NCBI GenBank assembly: GCA_031290985.1
Contig: JARLJW010000092.1
Coordinates: 50,640-114,639, forward strand
DNA from: Verrucomicrobiia bacterium
GTDB taxonomy: Bacteria; Verrucomicrobiota; Verrucomicrobiia; Limisphaerales; UBA11358
Direction of reading: 5' to 3'
DNA length: 64,000 nucleotides
Position numbers and translations under genes: made by a program. Each line of letters starts with the position of its first letter. The first letter of the stretch is position 1. This document shows positions 9,201 to 17,335 of the stretch, piece after piece. Under the pieces are notes generated by a model, which searched no databases, was not told where the DNA came from, and was given only the letters and a program-made list of their open reading frames with translations.

Positions 9201-10086
9201 CGACAACGTATTTGCCCTCGTGCCTGAAGCGACGAACTACACGATCCTCTACCGGCTGGATATCCCGAATGACCTGCGACTTGGCTCGGCTTTGAAGGCC
9301 CCCTATGGCGTGGACAACTCAGCGCTAATGACCCAGCCATTTGACCGGGTGGCATATTGCTTGGAATTGCAAACCAACCCCGGCCAGCCGCTCAACTGGG
9401 TTTATGTGTCCTGTGACCCCTTCTCGCGGGATCCGAAACTCCTCGGCGTGCCGGCGGTGGCTGCGGGCGGGGTATTCCACCAGCCGATTACCAATTTAAA
9501 CGTGTATGCCAGCGCTGGCACCGGTATCGCCACCGGGTCGGGCTTGGGTGTGGGCAACATCGAATTTTGGGGTTGGAGTTATACTCAGAATAATGCTTAT
9601 GGGGTGCCGGGTGCCAGCGACACCGCTTATGACACAGGCGATGCCATTGATGTCAGCGCGTGCTATGGTTCCATGCAGATTCACCGGGCCGGTCAGACGT
9701 TGTTTGCGTATAACTCGTGGGGGGCCTATACGGCCGACAGTGGCTATCCTCTCAGCGGTGACGATCTCGGACTCGGCACTCAGGCCACCGGCTCGCCCGA
9801 CTGGACATTTGCGGCCAATGCTTTCCGCTACAGTTACAAGCGGTTGTATGTGCTCGTCCGTCCCGTGGCTCCAGCTTTTCTCGGCTATACCCATCAGGGA
9901 TCACTCCTTCAATTATCGTGGCCGGTCGTCAATGCCGGCTGGCGGCTGCAGGTGCAAAGCAATTCTCTTAGTACCGGCCTCAGCACAAACTGGATCATGG
10001 TGACCGGATCGAACGTTACAAACCAGGTGACCATGCCCATTGGAAGCACCGCTGGCAGTGTATTTTTTCGTCTTATCTATCCCTGA
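6298..10086 (+). CDS. Secreted sialate-O-acetylesterase-like SGNH protein with two discoidin-like domains
   Basis: A 1262-residue exported protein. After a signal peptide (AVMLGVNSASA) come two copies (about 40-235 and 240-430) of the same 195-residue domain found four times in the protein at 327-3359. A SASA/DUF303-type carbohydrate acetylesterase domain follows: GQSNAEAG near 542 (catalytic Ser), INGSHGGWP, ILWYQGESD near 665 and a HYPYVGGYELHA block near 747 that probably supplies the His. A fibronectin-III-like domain lies near 895-980 and an unrecognised beta-rich domain near 985-1190. The C-terminus ends FFRLIYP, a variant of the shared FFRLR.P ending. It probably removes acetyl groups from glycans degraded by the neighbouring hydrolases. 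An internal ATG at 6343 would give a shorter signal peptide. Confidence 0.85.
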   Translation: MKMRTHFIKIPCLPRMKVLARLFLTAVMLGVNSASAALIIITTSTNQSSPFIPNWPVATDSLIAGMSPSSVGAGSFTQNYGGGAGGGVAKLTDGALGQASGDAGPDATCGYDNGAGAYVIYTLPATPNGYNITNITTYAGWQDNALAGQQYAVSYSTQDNPTSFVFLTFVNYAPAGSTPTASRVVLAGFLGGTIAANVAAIKFDFTTPLDLPYGVEAYDEITVEGTPAATLTPQPVVITTSNQNSGSTFVPSWTVETGSLIAGVAPSVTIGDPTVSPTAGTPFAGASALTDGNLGVTGDYSNCAALGSGGGACASLIYTLTGSTNGYDLTNIVTYTGWIDYGRDGQFYTVSYSTVALPTIYVPLTTVECNAYLNPLATASANRVAITSKNGVLAKNVYRLKFDFPQDNSIDYGFGAYTEIVVQGTKSAPLPVTVSLNHFPKPMQLYQRNLTNGLANVLVDGSVTSTGATQVVVSVLRNGALYTNVSQSLTYANGVAPFSITSSILAELASYSFTICVVRGGTNYLVVSANDVVAGDAFMINGQSNAEAGMRSGSANGNQHPYLRSFGTRDENGATVGADLNWHLAEGDAVTGPGAVGQWGLRLGRLIIDTYGIPVAIINGSHGGWPITSFQRNDANPQDLNTDYGRTLYRATQAGLQNGLRAILWYQGESDMSDADAHEKGWTALHGNWLTDYAAVRKFYVFQLHVGCYVSQFDTDLRNRQRLLADHFNDVEVMATSAVGTYSDDCHYPYVGGYELHATNIFRLVRRDLYAAAPQNNIEAPNPYYACFSAPAHNQITLVMRNANDTLTFSSGAEADFRLEGSSVVVTSGAAVGNKLVLTLSGDASAATGLSYGAHDGAPAPTVVNANGVGLLAFYNLPIQPGNGASGVPTKVASLAISANRVDITWAAATNVAEYLIRRNGVIIGQTPLTVFSDSTVTSGPVYTYDVAAIGLVSTSAWSSVTSVTTLPDNVFALVPEATNYTILYRLDIPNDLRLGSALKAPYGVDNSALMTQPFDRVAYCLELQTNPGQPLNWVYVSCDPFSRDPKLLGVPAVAAGGVFHQPITNLNVYASAGTGIATGSGLGVGNIEFWGWSYTQNNAYGVPGASDTAYDTGDAIDVSACYGSMQIHRAGQTLFAYNSWGAYTADSGYPLSGDDLGLGTQATGSPDWTFAANAFRYSYKRLYVLVRPVAPAFLGYTHQGSLLQLSWPVVNAGWRLQVQSNSLSTGLSTNWIMVTGSNVTNQVTMPIGSTAGSVFFRLIYP

Positions 10087-10152
10087 TGCGTCATGGTGAA
10101 CAGCAAGATTTTTAACGGCTCGTAATGCGCTTTGGTCTGGAACAATTTTGTT

Positions 10153-13100
10153 ATGAAAAACAAATATATGCTGGCCTGTTTGATCGTGTGTTGTTGCGTT
10201 GGGTTATTTATCTTGCTGCGGTCGGGCTACGAGGGCAATTCCGGCCACGAAACACATCTGGCCTCAACCGATTCGCCGAAAATGCCGACCAACCCAATCA
10301 TGGCGGGCAACCCGGCAAACTCAGCCATTGCGCCGAAAGCCGCCGCCGCTTCCCCGAAACCCTTGACCGCTGGTGCCATCACCAATGTTCAGGCTCGGCG
10401 GGAGTTTGATTTGGCGGTGAATCCTTACGCGGGGGGATTGCGCGAACCTGGCAGGTCCAAGCGGGAGTGGCCGGCGGACTACCTGAAGCATTTTCAATCA
10501 GCCAAGGCGGGTGACCCGGTGAAATTTGAACTCACGGACGGCGTGCCGGCCGAGGGCCGCGTTAAGATCATTCAGGTTGTGGGCAGCGAGGTAAGCTATG
10601 TCTCAGGCGTGTTGACAGCACCGGAGGCGGGCACGTTTTTCTTCCTGACGCCACCGGCTGGCGGGAAGGCGGGCAAGGCGGTGGGCGTGGTGGAATTTCC
10701 GGCAAGCAAGACCGCCTATCGCATTGAACCAACCGGACCCAACGGTGATCCGGAATTATGGCGGCGGCGGCTGGATGAAGTGATCTGCTTGGACCTGCCG
10801 GCCATCGAACCGGTGAAATTGCAGGCGGCCGCCCAGGCGGGGACCAATGAAACGGAAAATATCACCCCCGTGCGGCCGGACCTGGTGCCGGCTTACACGC
10901 CAAGCTATAACAGCAACATTGTTTCCTTGCAGAGTTATCCCGGTTCACCCGCGGTGTTGCTGCTGGACTTCGCGGGCGGCTATACCGCGAGCTGGGGCGG
11001 CGTCAGCTATGCGCGCCCGCCCGTTGGCAATGACACGATCAAGGATGTCTGGAAGCGGGTGGCGGAAGATTACCTGCCGTTCAACATCAATGTGACGACT
11101 GACTTCAAAGTCTTTCAAGCGGCCCCGGCGGCGAGCCGCCAGCGTTGCTGTTTCACCACCACGCCGATTACGGCGGCTGGGGTTGCTTATGAAGGCTCTT
11201 GGAACTGGGGCAATGACACGGTTTGCTGGTCCGTCTATTATGTCGGCAAGGCGGCGGCGGAGGTTGGCGCCCATGAGCCGGGCCACACGCTCGGGTTGAG
11301 CCATGAAACGCAGGACATTCCCAATGGCACGAATGCCCCCACGCATAACGAGTATTTTACCGGTCAGGGTTCAGGCGCCACCGGCTGGTGTCCGATCATG
11401 GGGGCGGCCTATTATCAGCCGGTGACCACCTGGGCCCATGGCGAGTATCTGTATGCCGGCAACTTGGAGGATCAACTGAACATCATCGCCACCGCAAACA
11501 ACAATGTCACCTATCGCGTGGACGACACTGGCAGCACCCTGGCGAACGCGCGTTACCTGGAGATTTATACGAATTATACCGCCTTTGCCGAAGGGGTGAT
11601 TGAGCAAACCGCCGATACGGACGCCTTTCAATTTACGACCACGGGCGGCGCGGTGAGTTTGACCGCCAAGCCGGTGGGCGACTGGGCGGATCTGGCCATG
11701 ACGGCCACCTTGGCGGATGCGACGGACACGCTGATTGCGAGCAACAATCCGCAGAACGTGCTTTCGGCCTCCATCGCCACGAACCTGCCGGCGGGAACTT
11801 ATACCTTCCGGGTGACGGGGGCTGGACGCAACGATCCGCTGACCACGGGTTTTTCGAGCTACTCAAGTTTGGGTTATTATTCCATCACGGGCAGCGTGGC
11901 CGGGGCGCGGATGCCCACCCGCTTAAGTGTGCCTTCGCTGTCGCCCAACGGCACGGTGGTCGGCCCGGTGCCGCCCAACGGGAGTGGCACGCTGGCGTAT
12001 GCGATCGTTGGGGGCAACCCCGGCGGCGCTTTCGCCATCAATAATGGCGGCGTGCTGACCGTCGCCAATAATTCACCGCTCAACTACAACCAGCTCGTGA
12101 CCAACGCACAGTATTTTGCGGGGCTGGAAGTATTTGTTAACATCACCAACCAGAGCAATCCATTGTTAACGGAAATAAACCGGCGCGTGGTGGTGAGCGT
12201 GCTGCCCACGCCGCCCGTATTGATGGGTTTTACCACGAACGTGATGGAACATATCCCGCCGGGGTTGGCAATCGGTTTTATGAGCGTAAGCAATCTGGGG
12301 ATGTACACGGATCCCACCTTCAGTATTGTCGCCGGAAACACGAGCGGGATGTTTGCCGTGGACAATGGCGGGGTCATCATCACGGCGGGTGATCTGAATG
12401 CGGCGGGGCAGCCGGTTTATAACCTGACGGTCGCAATGAACGACAACGGCGTGCCGGTTTCGATGTCCGCCACCGGGCAGGTGACCATTAATATCGTTGG
12501 CAATTCAGCAGTCACCTGGACCGGCTCGGGTGGTAACAACAACTGGAGCAGCAGCGGCAATTGGAGCAGCCCGCTTTTGGGCGTGGGACCACGGGTGACG
12601 TTCGGGACGGCGGTGCGCCAAGTCAACGCCAATGACGCCGCCTCGTCGCTGACGTGGGCACGGTTCACGACGGGCGGCTTCACGATTTCCGGGAACCCGG
12701 TGATGCTGCAATCCGGGATCACGAATGCGGGGAACAATACGTGGGGCCTGGCTACGAGCTTGCATGCGCCGCAAACCTGGTATGCGACCAGCGGGATATT
12801 GACCGTCAACGGCCTGGTGGCGAACGACGGGTATGGGCTGAACGCCGGCGGCCCGGGCGGGCTGGTATTCAACGGCCAAATGTCCGGTTCTGGCGTCCTG
12901 ACCAAGATCGGAGCGGGAACGTTGGCGCTGGCCAATTCCGGCAATAGCTTTACCGGTGATCTGGTTGTCTCCAACGGCACGGTGGTGGCAACCGTGGCGA
13001 CCCCCAATCAAAACCCGACGACCAGCCCTTTTGGCAATCCCCAGGTGGCGCGCACGGTGACTGTGAACAGCGGGTCGACCCTGGCGTTTGGGTTTAATGA

Positions 13101-16100
13101 CATTCTGGGGCGTTCCCAGACGGTGCCGGTGATGTCCATCGTGGTGGATGGCGGCATGGTGACGAACACGGGGAATTACATTTGTGTGCTGGGGCCGATC
13201 ACCTTGAAGAACGGGGCGCTGCTCACCGGCAACGGCGGGAACTCGGCGAGCTACCAAATGTTCGCGTTGCATGGCAAGGTCACCGTGGCGGGGACGAGCC
13301 CTTCGACCATCACCAGCGGACCGGCGGCTAACTCGGGCTATCACTTGTTTGCGCCGACGGTGTTTGACGTGGCGGAGGTGACGGGCAATGCCGGGGTGGA
13401 TTTGACGGTGTCGGGCACCTTGATAGATCGGAATGGCGATTGGACACCGACGACCGGCAGTTTGACGAAGACGGGCGCGGGGACGCTGGCGCTGAATGCC
13501 GCAAACACCTATACCGGCCCGACGACTGTGAGCAATGGCACGTTGCTGGTCAATGGTTCGCTGTCTGCCAGCAGTGCGGTGGCGGTAATGGGCGGCACGC
13601 TGGCGGGGACAGGCATCATCAACGGTCCGACCAGCATTCAAGCGGGAGGAATGCTGGCACCGGGCACCAATGGCATCGGCACCTTGAAAATAAATAATAC
13701 GCTGACGCTTGGCGGTACGGTGCTGATGGAGATCAGCAAGAACGGAATCATCCTTACCAACGACTTTATCAACGGCATCAGCACGCTAACCTGCGGGGGC
13801 GCGTTCGTCGTCACGAATGTCGGCCCCAGTGCACTGGCGGCTGGCGACCAGTTTGCGTTTTTCACCGCCTCCGGCTTGGCCGGAACCTTCAACTCTATTG
13901 CGCTGCCTTTGCTCAGCCCGGGACTGGCTTGGGATCTCTCAAATCTTTATGTCAATGGTTCGATCAAAATAATCGCCGTGGGCAGCGGCAGTCCGCCGCC
14001 CGTGCCGGCGGGAGTCACGGTGAGCCTGGCCGGGCTGAGCCAGATTAACGTGGACTGGTCGGCCGCCGCCGGGGCGATCAACTATGTGATCAATCGTGAT
14101 GGCGTGGATGTTTTCACCGTGGCCGGAACCCATTTTTCAGATGCCGGGCTGGCGTTGAATTCGTCGCATTGCTACACGTTGGTGGCGGTGGGCAGCGGCG
14201 GCAGTTCCGCGCCCAGCGCGTCGGTTTGCGGCAGCACGGTACCGGTGGGGGCGACCCTGGCTTGGGACGCGGATTCCACCACCTCCGGCGTCCAAGCTGG
14301 CAGTGGCGCGTGGGGCGGGCAGGGGACCAATTGGTTGATGGGAGGGCAGGATTTGATCTGGTATGACAACGATACTGCGGTCTTCGGAGGCAGCCCGGCG
14401 ACGAATTGCACGGTCACGTTGGCGAACGACGTGGTTCCGGCCGGGCTTACGTTCAACGCGACCGGGGGCGGCAGTTACACGATCTCCGGCACAAACAACA
14501 TCGTAACGGTCGCCAGCCCGGTCATCACGACGGTGGGCAATGCGACCATCGCCACGCCGATCACCGGCGCGGCGGGTGCTGTTACCAAGACCGGAGCCGG
14601 GCAGTTGACGTTGGCCAATTCCGGGAGTTCCTTCACCGGCAATGTGGTGGTGTCCAATGGCACCCTGCTGGTGAACGTTTCCAGTTCCGCGCAAAATCCC
14701 GTGGTCAGCGCCTTGGGCAATCCCCAGGTGGCGCGGACCGTGACCGTGAACAACGGGGCGCGGCTGGTGTTTGGGGCAAGTGATGTTTTCGGTCAGGGGC
14801 TGACGCAGCCGTTGATTTCCATCGTGCTGGACGGCGGGGTGCTGACGAACACCGGGAATAGTTTTGACGCCCTCGGGCCGGTTACCTTGAAGAACGGCGC
14901 GCTGCTCACCGGCTATGGCGGCGGGGATGTGGGCATTCAGATGTTTGCGCTGCACGGCAACGTCGCCGTGGCCGGGACGAGTCCCTCGACCATCGCCAGC
15001 GGGCCGGGGAATTATTCGGGTTATCACTTGAATGCGCCGACGGTGTTTGACGTGGCGGATGTGACGGGCAATGCGGGGGTGGATTTGACGGTGTCCGGCA
15101 CCTTGATTGATCGGGATCGGGATTGGCAATATATATCATCGGCCGGAAGCTTAACGAAGATCGGAGCGGGAACGTTGGCGCTGGCCAATTCGGGCAACAG
15201 TTTTACCGGTGATCTGGTGGTCTCCAACGGCACGGTGGTGGCAACCGCGGCGACGGCTGGGCAAAATCCCACGACCAGTCCTTTGGGTAATCCTCAGGTG
15301 GCGCGCACCGTGACGGTGAGCAGCGGGGCGACCCTGGCGTTTGCGAACGAAAACATTCTGGGATATTCCCAGACGGTGCCGGTGATGGCCATTGTGGTGG
15401 ATGGCGGCACGGTGACGAACACCGGGAATTATAATTGTGTGCTGGGGCCGATCACCTTGAAGAACGGGGCGCTGCTCACCGGCAACGGCGGGCGCAGTGC
15501 CGCCTACCAGATGTTTGATCTGCAAGGCAAGGTCACCGTGGCGGGGACGAGCCCCTCGACCATCACCAGCGGGCCGGCGGTTAACTCGGGCTATCACTTG
15601 TTTGCGCCCACCCTTTTTGAGGTGGCGGAGGTGACGGGCGATGCCGGGGTGGATTTGACGGTGTCGGGCACGTTGATTGACCGGAATGGCGATTGGACAC
15701 CGACGACCGGCAGTTTGACGAAGACGGGCGCGGGGACGCTGGCGCTGAATGCCGCGAACACCTATACCGGGCCGACGACTGTGAGCAATGGCACGTTGCT
15801 GGTCAATGGTTCGCTATCTGCCGGCAGTGCGGTGACGGTAATGGGCGGCACGCTGGCGGGGACAGGCATCATCAACGGTCCGACCAGCATTCAAGCGGGA
15901 GGAATGCTGGCACCGGGCACCAATGGCATCGGCACCTTGAAAATAAATAACACGCTGACCTTCTCATCCACCAGCACCGCGCTGATGGAAGTCAACCTCT
16001 CCGGCGGAGTCGCGAACAATGACTTTGTGACGGGCTTGAGCGGGGTGGCTTATGGCGGGGCATTAATTGTGACGAACACGGGGGCGAGCCCGCTTCCGGC

Positions 16101-17205
16101 CGGGGCGGTATTTTGTCTGTTCAATGCCGCGACGCCGGGCCGTGGCAATTTTAGTTCGGTGACGATACTGCCGGGGGGCACCGGGAGTTTTAATCCCACC
16201 AACGGCCAGTTGACGATCGGGCCGGGCCCGACCAACAACGTGCTCGGCTACGAGTCCTTTCCCTATCCCGCCGGCGCCAGCCTGGCATCCCTTAACGGGG
16301 GTTATGGCTGGAACGGTGGCTGGCAGGCCATTGCCAATGCCGGGGCGTTGGGGGTGAATGGTGGCAGTCTGGTCGCCGGGGGCACGGCCCCCAGCGGCTA
16401 TGATGCGCTCGCCACCGGCAATTCCGCCCTGGTGAACAATGGCGGTCGGGCGGGCCGGTGGTTGGACACAACGCTCGCCGGACCTTTTGGGACGCACGGC
16501 TTTATTGATGGCAATGGCCGCATCGGCGCGGATGGCAAGGTTTTATATGTGAGCTTTCTCGAACAGGCAAGCGACACGTCAGGCAGCGCCTTTTATGAGT
16601 TTGAATTTCATCGCGGCGACCTGGGTGACCCGGGCCGGATCGCGGGCATCGGCAATGACACCGGCGTGGCAAACTCGGTGAACCTGCGTGCGCCCGGCAC
16701 GGTCAATAATCTTTCCCTCGGCACGGCCACGACGGCGGTGAACCTGTATGTTCTCAAAATAGTTTATCATGCGGGCAACGATGATGTTTACGTTTACCGC
16801 AATCCCACAGGCGCAACGGAATCGGCCAATGTGCCAGCTTTGATCAAGCTGGCGCAGGCGGACATGTCTTTTGATGGTCTTTCCATCGCCGCCGCCCATG
16901 CGGCGGCAACGATCAAGGTTGATGAGATTCGTCTTGGAGAATCCTGGGCGAGCGTGACCGTGCCCAAAGTCTATTCGCCGCGCATTGATTTCGTAAATTT
17001 CTCCGGTGGCAACGTCGTGCTGACCGGTTCGGGCGGCGCGCCGGGCAGTGGTTATACTTGGTTGACCGCCACAAATGTGGCGGCACCATCAGCCACATGG
17101 ACGACCAACAGCGCCGGACTGTTCGATGGCAGTGGCGCATTTTCGAACTCCATCCCGGTCATTCCGGCTGAATCCGGGCGATATTTCCGGCTGAGAATTC
17201 CTTGA
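10153..17205 (+). CDS. Giant surface protein: metzincin-like protease domain plus autotransporter-type beta-strand repeats
   Basis: About 2350 residues. An N-terminal hydrophobic segment (MLACLIVCCCVGLFILL) acts as signal or anchor. A zinc metalloprotease-like region carries HEPGHTLGLSH from His374 (the HExxHxxGxxH metzincin motif) and a later CPIMGAAYY Met-turn candidate. A pre-peptidase-like and a cadherin-like region follow, then at least five autotransporter-associated beta-strand repeats (LTKTGAGTLAL.....YTG.TTVSNGTLLVNG), an FN3-like domain near 1280-1365, more repeats, a LamG-like region near 2030-2270 and the shared module ending YFRLRIP. There is no autotransporter beta-barrel. The ATG at 10153 is preferred over the upstream TTG at 10132 because it gives a clean signal sequence. 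Substrate is unknown; proteolysis and adhesion are inferred. Confidence 0.82.
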   Translation: MKNKYMLACLIVCCCVGLFILLRSGYEGNSGHETHLASTDSPKMPTNPIMAGNPANSAIAPKAAAASPKPLTAGAITNVQARREFDLAVNPYAGGLREPGRSKREWPADYLKHFQSAKAGDPVKFELTDGVPAEGRVKIIQVVGSEVSYVSGVLTAPEAGTFFFLTPPAGGKAGKAVGVVEFPASKTAYRIEPTGPNGDPELWRRRLDEVICLDLPAIEPVKLQAAAQAGTNETENITPVRPDLVPAYTPSYNSNIVSLQSYPGSPAVLLLDFAGGYTASWGGVSYARPPVGNDTIKDVWKRVAEDYLPFNINVTTDFKVFQAAPAASRQRCCFTTTPITAAGVAYEGSWNWGNDTVCWSVYYVGKAAAEVGAHEPGHTLGLSHETQDIPNGTNAPTHNEYFTGQGSGATGWCPIMGAAYYQPVTTWAHGEYLYAGNLEDQLNIIATANNNVTYRVDDTGSTLANARYLEIYTNYTAFAEGVIEQTADTDAFQFTTTGGAVSLTAKPVGDWADLAMTATLADATDTLIASNNPQNVLSASIATNLPAGTYTFRVTGAGRNDPLTTGFSSYSSLGYYSITGSVAGARMPTRLSVPSLSPNGTVVGPVPPNGSGTLAYAIVGGNPGGAFAINNGGVLTVANNSPLNYNQLVTNAQYFAGLEVFVNITNQSNPLLTEINRRVVVSVLPTPPVLMGFTTNVMEHIPPGLAIGFMSVSNLGMYTDPTFSIVAGNTSGMFAVDNGGVIITAGDLNAAGQPVYNLTVAMNDNGVPVSMSATGQVTINIVGNSAVTWTGSGGNNNWSSSGNWSSPLLGVGPRVTFGTAVRQVNANDAASSLTWARFTTGGFTISGNPVMLQSGITNAGNNTWGLATSLHAPQTWYATSGILTVNGLVANDGYGLNAGGPGGLVFNGQMSGSGVLTKIGAGTLALANSGNSFTGDLVVSNGTVVATVATPNQNPTTSPFGNPQVARTVTVNSGSTLAFGFNDILGRSQTVPVMSIVVDGGMVTNTGNYICVLGPITLKNGALLTGNGGNSASYQMFALHGKVTVAGTSPSTITSGPAANSGYHLFAPTVFDVAEVTGNAGVDLTVSGTLIDRNGDWTPTTGSLTKTGAGTLALNAANTYTGPTTVSNGTLLVNGSLSASSAVAVMGGTLAGTGIINGPTSIQAGGMLAPGTNGIGTLKINNTLTLGGTVLMEISKNGIILTNDFINGISTLTCGGAFVVTNVGPSALAAGDQFAFFTASGLAGTFNSIALPLLSPGLAWDLSNLYVNGSIKIIAVGSGSPPPVPAGVTVSLAGLSQINVDWSAAAGAINYVINRDGVDVFTVAGTHFSDAGLALNSSHCYTLVAVGSGGSSAPSASVCGSTVPVGATLAWDADSTTSGVQAGSGAWGGQGTNWLMGGQDLIWYDNDTAVFGGSPATNCTVTLANDVVPAGLTFNATGGGSYTISGTNNIVTVASPVITTVGNATIATPITGAAGAVTKTGAGQLTLANSGSSFTGNVVVSNGTLLVNVSSSAQNPVVSALGNPQVARTVTVNNGARLVFGASDVFGQGLTQPLISIVLDGGVLTNTGNSFDALGPVTLKNGALLTGYGGGDVGIQMFALHGNVAVAGTSPSTIASGPGNYSGYHLNAPTVFDVADVTGNAGVDLTVSGTLIDRDRDWQYISSAGSLTKIGAGTLALANSGNSFTGDLVVSNGTVVATAATAGQNPTTSPLGNPQVARTVTVSSGATLAFANENILGYSQTVPVMAIVVDGGTVTNTGNYNCVLGPITLKNGALLTGNGGRSAAYQMFDLQGKVTVAGTSPSTITSGPAVNSGYHLFAPTLFEVAEVTGDAGVDLTVSGTLIDRNGDWTPTTGSLTKTGAGTLALNAANTYTGPTTVSNGTLLVNGSLSAGSAVTVMGGTLAGTGIINGPTSIQAGGMLAPGTNGIGTLKINNTLTFSSTSTALMEVNLSGGVANNDFVTGLSGVAYGGALIVTNTGASPLPAGAVFCLFNAATPGRGNFSSVTILPGGTGSFNPTNGQLTIGPGPTNNVLGYESFPYPAGASLASLNGGYGWNGGWQAIANAGALGVNGGSLVAGGTAPSGYDALATGNSALVNNGGRAGRWLDTTLAGPFGTHGFIDGNGRIGADGKVLYVSFLEQASDTSGSAFYEFEFHRGDLGDPGRIAGIGNDTGVANSVNLRAPGTVNNLSLGTATTAVNLYVLKIVYHAGNDDVYVYRNPTGATESANVPALIKLAQADMSFDGLSIAAAHAAATIKVDEIRLGESWASVTVPKVYSPRIDFVNFSGGNVVLTGSGGAPGSGYTWLTATNVAAPSATWTTNSAGLFDGSGAFSNSIPVIPAESGRYFRLRIP
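12901..13706 (+). repeat. Direct repeat copy 1 (806 bp) inside the beta-strand-repeat gene
   Basis: This segment aligns without length change with 15154-15959, and the last 300 bp differ at only a handful of positions. It encodes two beta-strand repeat units plus the spacer between them. A more diverged related unit lies between the copies at about 14587-15110. Confidence 0.8.
15154..15959 (+). repeat. Direct repeat copy 2 (806 bp) inside the beta-strand-repeat gene
   Basis: Partner of 12901-13706, exactly 806 bp and offset by 2253 bp. The in-frame, gap-free match points to recent duplication or gene conversion within the reading frame. Confidence 0.8.
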
Positions 17206-17335
17206 ATTCGATAGGCCTGATAAATTCATTGTGCGCTGCGCCCTGACTTTGTTGATTTCAGCGCCAAATTCCTCGCCCGGAATAGTGGCGGATCGACAAA
17301 TCCGATTTTGAAAATCTTAACCATATGATGAAGCA

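Noticed and set aside
12505..15129. Long minus-strand open frames (up to 378 codons) opposite the beta-strand-repeat gene
   Set aside because: They are antisense to a high-GC repetitive gene, rich in Arg/His/Pro, and show no domain pattern.
12900..15960. CRISPR array in the repetitive region
   Set aside because: The repeats are long, in frame and protein-coding, without short uniform repeats and unique spacers; no cas genes.
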